Source of the DNA: an uncultured Flavobacteriaceae bacterium
GTDB taxonomy: Bacteria > Bacteroidota > Bacteroidia > Flavobacteriales > Flavobacteriaceae
Assembly (NCBI GenBank): GCA_913044085.1
Contig: CAJWNW010000028.1
Span: 1-17,550, forward strand
Direction: 5' to 3'
Length of the DNA: 17,550 bases
Shown here: piece after piece, positions 13,905 to 17,550 of the stretch
How positions within the stretch are numbered: position 1 is the first letter of the stretch
How the letters are laid out: the number at the start of each line of letters is the position of its first letter
Notes under the pieces: generated by a model
The model's input: only the letters and a program-made list of their open reading frames with translations
The model's database searches: none
Told to the model about the DNA's origin: nothing
Translations under genes and position numbers: made by a program

Positions 13905-14327
13905 TTAATCTTTGGTAAAAGTTGTCACATAGTTGTCATCCTCATAAACTGAAGTGAAGGTCAATGTGTTATTATTAATTATAGCTTCTCCAACTTCAAT
14001 ATCCCCATCACCATAATCCCAAGTCATTGAAAATGTATTATTTGAAATTAATGATGAACTAACATCGAATGTGCTGTCAAAACTACAAGGTTCTATATCT
14101 AGATCTTCTGGAAAATCTGTATAATAAATATAGTACAGTCCTGAACCATTATTAGATAGTTGCATATAACTTTCTAAATCACAAGTATTTAAATTTTCTG
14201 GGTTGTTATTATATAATTGTGAATTTAGATTCCATTTACCATCAATAGATGTGGAATTTGAATCATTTGAATCATCACTAGTACAAGCTAAGACTAATAA
14301 AGCGGAGAGTAAGAGTAGTTTTTTCAT
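13905..14327 (-). CDS. Lipocalin-like lipoprotein (array member)
   Basis: A 140-residue lipoprotein with signal KKLLLLSALLVLAC (Cys 15) and acidic/Ser tether TSDDSNDSNSTS. The rest is a small beta-barrel of the lipocalin-like type: it begins GKWNLNSQLYNN (30-41), has ESYMQLSNNGSGLYYIYYTD (52-71), and ends LTFTSVYEDDNYVTTFTKD, with cysteines at 49 and 81 possibly bridged. It is a close paralogue of the gene at 17122-17544: same length and, by my hand count, 112 of 140 residues identical. It keeps the AACTAACTAAATG start context. The barrel and surface-type signal suggest binding of a small hydrophobic ligand or a structural role, which is unproven. Confidence 0.85.
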   Translation of the reverse strand: MKKLLLLSALLVLACTSDDSNDSNSTSIDGKWNLNSQLYNNNPENLNTCDLESYMQLSNNGSGLYYIYYTDFPEDLDIEPCSFDSTFDVSSSLISNNTFSMTWDYGDGDIEVGEAIINNNTLTFTSVYEDDNYVTTFTKD

Positions 14328-14401
14328 TTAGTTAGTTTTTTACTAATCGTACAGATTAGCCATCTTGTTTACTGCAACCAGTCTCTGCTAAAAAAGGATA
14401 A

Positions 14402-15634
14402 CTATCTAATACATCTACATTGAAAAGTTGGACTATTCAATAAACTGGTATTCCACCCCAAAACTAGTGATTCAATAACCAAATTAGCTCCACCATTTGA
14501 TGAGCTTTTAATAACCCAGATTTTATCATAACTATTGCTGTTTGAATAACCAGTAGTTGTATTAAAATCAGTAGGAGTCGGTAGTGTTTTTCTCATATAG
14601 ATATACTCATTAAATGATGGTAATCTATAATCATCAAAGCCATCGTAGACTAAATCACGGCAATATTCAAGGGCTTGAGAAAAAGTCATCAAAGTAGTAT
14701 TTAATGGAGAATATCCGCTGACGCTAATTGATAAAGAACTCGTAGATCCTGACGGTCCTGTAGCTCCAGTCTCTCCTTGTACACCCTGAGGTCCTGCTGG
14801 TCCTGGCTCTCCTTGTGGTCCAATTGCTCCGTCTTGGCCATCTGCTCCTGCTTGTCCATCGGCACCTGCTAGTCCTTGAATACCTTGTGGCCCTTGAGGT
14901 CCGCTTGGCCCAGCGGGTCCTGTAGCTCCAGTCTCTCCTTGTACACCCTGAGGTCCTGCTGGTCCTGGCTCTCCTTGTGGTCCAATTGCTCCGTCTTGGC
15001 CATCTGCTCCTGCTTGTCCATCGGCACCTGCTAGTCCTTGAATACCTTGTGGCCCTTGAGGTCCGCTTGGCCCAGCGGGTCCTGTAGCTCCAGTCTCTCC
15101 TTGTACACCCTGAGGTCCTGCTGGTCCTGTTGCACCAATAGCCCCTGCTTGTCCTGGCTCTCCTTGTGGTCCTGCTGGCCCTGGAGGGCCTTCTGGTCCT
15201 GGCACGTCTGATGCTGGTGAGTAGTAAGCAAACGGTACATAAGTGAAGGGTTGGTTAGATAGCTCTTCAAAGTCTGTACAACTGCCTTTAACATCTAAGC
15301 CTACTTTTAAAAACTTAGCGTCTGCTGTCCATTGTATACCAGCAAAGTCCGCTGCATAGCCACCTGTTTGGGTGTTAGTACCAATTAGTAAATTTACCAT
15401 ACCAAATGTGTCCGTAGTGACCTGTACTTCCTCTTGGTATTCAACGCTTCCTGAAGCATCCACAATACCAAACTGTAAGCATACATTCTGGTTAGTAAGT
15501 GGTGCATAAGGGTTATCTACACCAGGAAGTTCTTCACCTGCTGGGTTATAAATAACAGCTTGATAGGTTATACCGCTACTTTGAGCGAAACCTAAGCTCG
15601 ATACAAATAGTAAAAAAAGTAAAAAACGTTTCAT
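14402..15634 (-). CDS. Secreted collagen-like protein with DUF1566-type C-terminus
   Basis: A 410-residue protein. Residues 1-18 are a signal peptide (LGFAQ). Residues about 19-142 are a beta-rich N-terminal module seen in many Bacteroidota surface proteins (ITYQAVIYNPAGEELPG; QPFTYVPFAYYSP). Residues 145-297 are Gly-X-Y triplets such as GPQGVQGETGATGPAG, which would form a collagen-like triple helix; Pro is frequent, and Gln, Asp and Ala fill the rest. Residues about 303-410 resemble DUF1566: ALEYCRDLVYDGFDDYRLPS (321-340), IWVIKSSS (372-379) and CRCIR at the end. It is the last gene of a tight run (2 bases after the 41-residue lipoprotein). It probably acts as an extended surface stalk; the repeat DNA can expand or contract. 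Confidence 0.88.
   Translation of the reverse strand: MKRFLLFLLFVSSLGFAQSSGITYQAVIYNPAGEELPGVDNPYAPLTNQNVCLQFGIVDASGSVEYQEEVQVTTDTFGMVNLLIGTNTQTGGYAADFAGIQWTADAKFLKVGLDVKGSCTDFEELSNQPFTYVPFAYYSPASDVPGPEGPPGPAGPQGEPGQAGAIGATGPAGPQGVQGETGATGPAGPSGPQGPQGIQGLAGADGQAGADGQDGAIGPQGEPGPAGPQGVQGETGATGPAGPSGPQGPQGIQGLAGADGQAGADGQDGAIGPQGEPGPAGPQGVQGETGATGPSGSTSSLSISVSGYSPLNTTLMTFSQALEYCRDLVYDGFDDYRLPSFNEYIYMRKTLPTPTDFNTTTGYSNSNSYDKIWVIKSSSNGGANLVIESLVLGWNTSLLNSPTFQCRCIR
14754..15129. repeat. 162-bp perfect tandem repeat inside the collagen-like gene
   Basis: Two copies of 162 bp (14761-14922 and 14923-15084) are identical in sequence as read by eye, followed by 45 bases of a third copy (15085-15129) and preceded by 7 matching bases. 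Each copy encodes 18 Gly-X-Y triplets. The absence of synonymous differences indicates recent duplication or gene conversion. Confidence 0.92.
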
Positions 15635-15636
15635 TC

Positions 15637-15762
15637 TTAAGAGGTTTCAGTAATATCAGTAACAGCTTCAGTAGATAATGTTGGTTCGTAGATATAAGGA
15701 TTACCCTCATCATCACTTAAACAAGCGAAGATTAATGCGGAGAGTAAAAGAAGTTTTTTCAT
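15637..15762 (-). CDS. 41-residue lipoprotein, first partner of the collagen-like gene
   Basis: The minus strand encodes a lipoprotein signal nearly identical to the array members (KKLLLLSALIFAC, one codon shorter, Cys 14), then only 27 residues: LSDDEGNPYIYEPTLSTEAV with TDITETS. It stops two bases before the collagen-like gene starts and begins 10 bases after the 32-residue gene ends. Acidic residues right after the anchoring Cys fit the flavobacterial surface-export signal. It may be a mini surface anchor partner or simply a truncated array member. No family recognised. Confidence 0.62.
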   Translation of the reverse strand: MKKLLLLSALIFACLSDDEGNPYIYEPTLSTEAVTDITETS

Positions 15763-15772
15763 AGTTTATATC

Positions 15773-15871
15773 TTAATTGAGTGATTTTTTAATTTCAATA
15801 TTTATTAGGCATACGGCTACAATTATTGTACAAACAATTATTCCATTATTAACCCAACTGTTTTTTTTCAT
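15773..15871 (-). CDS. Small membrane peptide, 32 residues
   Basis: The minus strand encodes MKKNSWVNNGIIVCTIIVAV and CLINIEIKKSLN: one hydrophobic helix (about residues 9-24) flanked by charged ends. Its ATG overlaps the stop of the 54-residue gene upstream by four bases (ATGA), a strong sign of translational coupling. The stop lies 10 bases before the 41-residue lipoprotein gene. Function is unknown. Confidence 0.55.
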   Translation of the reverse strand: MKKNSWVNNGIIVCTIIVAVCLINIEIKKSLN

Positions 15872-16032
15872 TCGTTTTCTTTTTTTGTTTTCCGATAAAT
15901 AATCTCAAATAAACCACCAATAGCAATAAATGCGATAATGCGCTGAAGAAGACTCAAGCCGATATATCTACCGCCGAAAACTACAAGTCCTCCAATTGTA
16001 AAGGTTAATATGTTATAAGTCTTTTTGTTCAT
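15868..16032 (-). CDS. Small membrane protein, 54 residues
   Basis: The minus strand encodes MNKKTYNILTFTIGGLVVFG then GRYIGLSLLQRIIAFIAIGG and LFEIIYRKTKKENE: two hydrophobic helices (about 8-20 and 32-46) and a basic tail. The ATG at 16032 overlaps by four bases (ATGA) the stop of a six-codon leader ORF starting at 16049, and the gene overlaps the 32-residue gene downstream by four bases. This overlap at both ends supports real translation. No family recognised; a holin-like or membrane-modulating role is only a guess. Confidence 0.6.
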   Translation of the reverse strand: MNKKTYNILTFTIGGLVVFGGRYIGLSLLQRIIAFIAIGGLFEIIYRKTKKENE

Positions 16033-16049
16033 ATAAATATATTTTTCAT
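16029..16049 (-). promoter_or_regulatory. Six-codon leader ORF with the shared leader sequence
   Basis: The conserved AACTAACTAAATGAAAAA context is present here, but the ATG at 16049 opens only MKNIFI before a TGA that overlaps the ATG of the 54-residue gene (ATGA). This looks like an array 5' module whose coding body was replaced, leaving a coupling leader. Whether it is translated is unknown. Confidence 0.4.
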
Positions 16050-16067
16050 TTAGTTAGTTTCTACAAA

Positions 16068-16622
16068 TTACCACATTATAGCATCACCACCCTCAGCATC
16101 GTTGTAAATACCATTTATACAATTTTGCAAAGAAAATGAATCTGTTGATTTAACCAAGGTAATATTATCGGTTTCAACATTACTACCCCATTCATAAGTT
16201 ATTGTAACTTCCATCACATTATCATTTAAAATCTGAAAATGAAGCGTTGCATCTTCTTGTTGTTCATCTGAACAGTCAGTCCCATCATCAACTGCTCCAG
16301 AGCTTGTAATTTGTCTTGCTGTAAATGAAACGGGAGTTTCATCAATTATAACGTATGTTACAGAATCGTAAATACACCCATCGTAAGGGACATTGTTGTA
16401 AGTACCAACATCAGTGTAATAGCAATAGTAATTTCCTGTGTCATAGTCTAATTGTTGACCAACAATAATATGGTCAGTTGAAAATGTTCCTAAATCCCCA
16501 TCTGGATTTTCCCAAAATGTACCGCTATAAATAGACCGGAACAATTGGTCTGAATTAGAGGAACTATCATCACTTGAACAAGCGAAGACTAATAAAGCGG
16601 AGAGTAAGAGTAGTTTTTTCAT
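16068..16622 (-). CDS. Small lipoprotein of the array, unknown function
   Basis: A 184-residue lipoprotein with signal KKLLLLSALLVFAC (Cys 15) and tether SSDDSSSNSD. The mature part is acidic and aromatic, with YSGTFWENPDGDLGTF (32-47), a Cys-containing middle (NYYCYYTDVG, YDGCIYDSVTYV) and a C-terminal LVKSTDSFSLQNCINGIYND. The layout (signal, short tether, GxxW/F start, paired cysteines) resembles its neighbours but sequence similarity to them beyond the signal is low. It lies 25 bases downstream of the 157-residue gene and about 35 bases upstream of the small-membrane-protein run. No family recognised. Confidence 0.72.
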   Translation of the reverse strand: MKKLLLLSALLVFACSSDDSSSNSDQLFRSIYSGTFWENPDGDLGTFSTDHIIVGQQLDYDTGNYYCYYTDVGTYNNVPYDGCIYDSVTYVIIDETPVSFTARQITSSGAVDDGTDCSDEQQEDATLHFQILNDNVMEVTITYEWGSNVETDNITLVKSTDSFSLQNCINGIYNDAEGGDAIMW

Positions 16623-16647
16623 TTAGTTAGGATTACAGTTTGTGAAG

Positions 16648-17121
16648 TTAGTCGCAAGGATGTTCGTCTTGACTTCTTGTTCCAGTAGATGTTGAAATTT
16701 GTAACCCTTCAAGCTGAGCAAAATTGCTATAAGACAAAGATTCAATTTCTATTGTATTACCTCCGTTAGTAACAGTAATATTAGAAATTCCACCATCTCC
16801 CTCTGGGTAAACAACGCTACAAGAAAAGAAATTGCCAGAGTTACTAATTAATGTCCAAGATATTTCATCAATTGTTTGTTCAAGATTCCAGCAATCAAAT
16901 TCTACACCACCTTGATGCTGAGTACTTGTCCACCAATTTATATCGTCATTATTGAATCTTACGTATGATATATATTCGACTCCATCATCATAAATCGCAC
17001 GTTCCCATACCACTCCATCATATCTCTCTAAAAAGGTTTCAGTATTATTGTCATCGTTATTTCCTTCTTCACCACTACAAGCGAAGATTAATAAAGCGGA
17101 GAGTAAGAGTAGTTTTTTCAT
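16648..17121 (-). CDS. Small lipoprotein of the array, unknown function
   Basis: A 157-residue lipoprotein with signal KKLLLLSALLIFAC (Cys 15) and an acidic tether, SGEEGNNDDNNTE. The mature part begins YDGVVWERAIYDDGVEYISY (34-53), includes WNLEQTIDEISW (78-89), a Cys pair within FDCWNL and FFSCSVVYPE, and ends QDEHPCD. The general design recalls the 159-residue lipoprotein at 10800, but they are not close relatives by eye. Its ATG is joined to the stop of the upstream array gene without spacing (TAAATG), so translation is probably coupled. Confidence 0.72.
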   Translation of the reverse strand: MKKLLLLSALLIFACSGEEGNNDDNNTETFLERYDGVVWERAIYDDGVEYISYVRFNNDDINWWTSTQHQGGVEFDCWNLEQTIDEISWTLISNSGNFFSCSVVYPEGDGGISNITVTNGGNTIEIESLSYSNFAQLEGLQISTSTGTRSQDEHPCD

Positions 17122-17544
17122 TTAATCTTTAGTAAATGTTGTTATATAGTTATCACCGTCATAAACTGAAGTGAAAGTCAGAGTGTTATTATTAATTACA
17201 GCCTCTCCAGCTTCAATATCACCATCTCCATAATCCCAAGTCATTGAAAATGTATTATTTGAAATTAATGACGAACTAACATCGAATGTGCTGTCCAAAC
17301 CACAAGGTTCAATTTCTGGATTATCTGGAAAGTCTGTATAATAGATATAGTACAGACCTAAACCATTATTAGACAGTTGCATATAACTTTCTAAATCACA
17401 ACTATTTAAATTTTCTACAAGACCATTATAAGTTTGTGAAGATAAATTCCATTTTCCTTCAATTGATGTAAGATTTGAGTTATCATCACTATCATCGCTA
17501 CAAGCGAAGATTAATAAAGCGGAGAGTAAGAGTAGTTTTTTCAT
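17122..17544 (-). CDS. Lipocalin-like lipoprotein (array member, paralogue)
   Basis: A 140-residue lipoprotein, signal KKLLLLSALLIFAC (Cys 15), tether SDDSDDNSN. It is a paralogue of the gene at 13905-14327 (about 80 % identical by hand count), with changes concentrated in the tether and in loops around 41-43 and 74-82; the central core ESYMQLSNNG and FDVSSSLISNNTFSMTWDYG are almost unchanged. Barrel core starts GKWNLSSQTYNG and ends TTFTKD. Conservation of the core with drift in the tether suggests selection on the barrel. It stops directly against the next gene's ATG. The start context continues past the window edge (AACTAAATG is cut by the window end), so the array may extend to the right. 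Confidence 0.86.
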   Translation of the reverse strand: MKKLLLLSALLIFACSDDSDDNSNLTSIEGKWNLSSQTYNGLVENLNSCDLESYMQLSNNGLGLYYIYYTDFPDNPEIEPCGLDSTFDVSSSLISNNTFSMTWDYGDGDIEAGEAVINNNTLTFTSVYDGDNYITTFTKD

Positions 17545-17550
17545 TTAGTT

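Noticed and set aside
14346..14362. Hairpin CTAATC-GTACA-GATTAG between the collagen-like gene and the lipoprotein at 14327
   Set aside because: On the transcribed strand it is followed by an A run and not a T run, so it does not fit an intrinsic terminator; only six pairs, mostly A-T.
15031..15294. 87-residue alternative frame in the collagen-like repeat region
   Set aside because: Gln- and Leu-rich frame produced by the repeat; the Gly-X-Y frame is the coding one.

Overview
The window looks like chromosomal DNA of a marine member of the Flavobacteriaceae (Bacteroidota). It is AT-rich, starts lack Shine-Dalgarno sequences and have A-rich upstream bases, and TAnnTTTG -7 promoter elements recur. 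Lipoproteins of the type MKKLLLLSALLVFAC followed by S/D/N residues are frequent. Several gene blocks (yceD-rpmF next to pdxA and ribE; a 256-residue AMP nucleosidase) match what I remember of this family. No rRNA, tRNA, insertion sequence, phage or CRISPR array is visible.

Region 1 (1-2640) is housekeeping: the first codons of rpmF at the left edge, yceD (DUF177), pdxA (vitamin B6) on the minus strand, and divergent ribE (riboflavin synthase) on the plus strand. A frameshifted small membrane-protein remnant and a bidirectional terminator follow.

Region 2 (2664-5834) holds a minus-strand pair (DUF2892 membrane protein, then an exported AhpD-like carboxymuconolactone decarboxylase protein). 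Divergent to it are a lipoprotein sulfatase of the formylglycine type and an AlkB alkane hydroxylase whose -7 element sits almost on its start codon.

Region 3 (5835-9260) mixes intact and decayed small genes: a 43-residue Cys-rich protein, a remnant with two in-frame stops, a doubtful 103-residue ORF, a DUF805 membrane protein, a coiled-coil hypothetical, AMP nucleosidase followed at once by a twice-frameshifted small gene, and a Kazal-like lipoprotein.

Region 4 (9499-13802) holds secreted and lipoprotein genes of unknown role. It includes a compact minus-strand group in which a 31-residue peptide with ten cysteines (metallothionein-like) abuts, with no spacing, a 70-residue protein ending in CGCC. 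A 53-residue lipoprotein and a lipoprotein made of two YdhR-like repeats lie upstream.

Region 5 (13905-17550) is a minus-strand array of small lipoproteins that share a nearly identical 5' module (AACTAACTAAATG plus signal peptide) on unrelated or duplicated bodies; two members are about 80 % identical. Inside the array sits a tightly packed run of four genes (54, 32, 41 and 410 residues). The last encodes a secreted collagen-like Gly-X-Y protein with two identical 162-bp repeats and a DUF1566-like C-terminus. This array and the Cys-rich pair are the least explained parts of the window.
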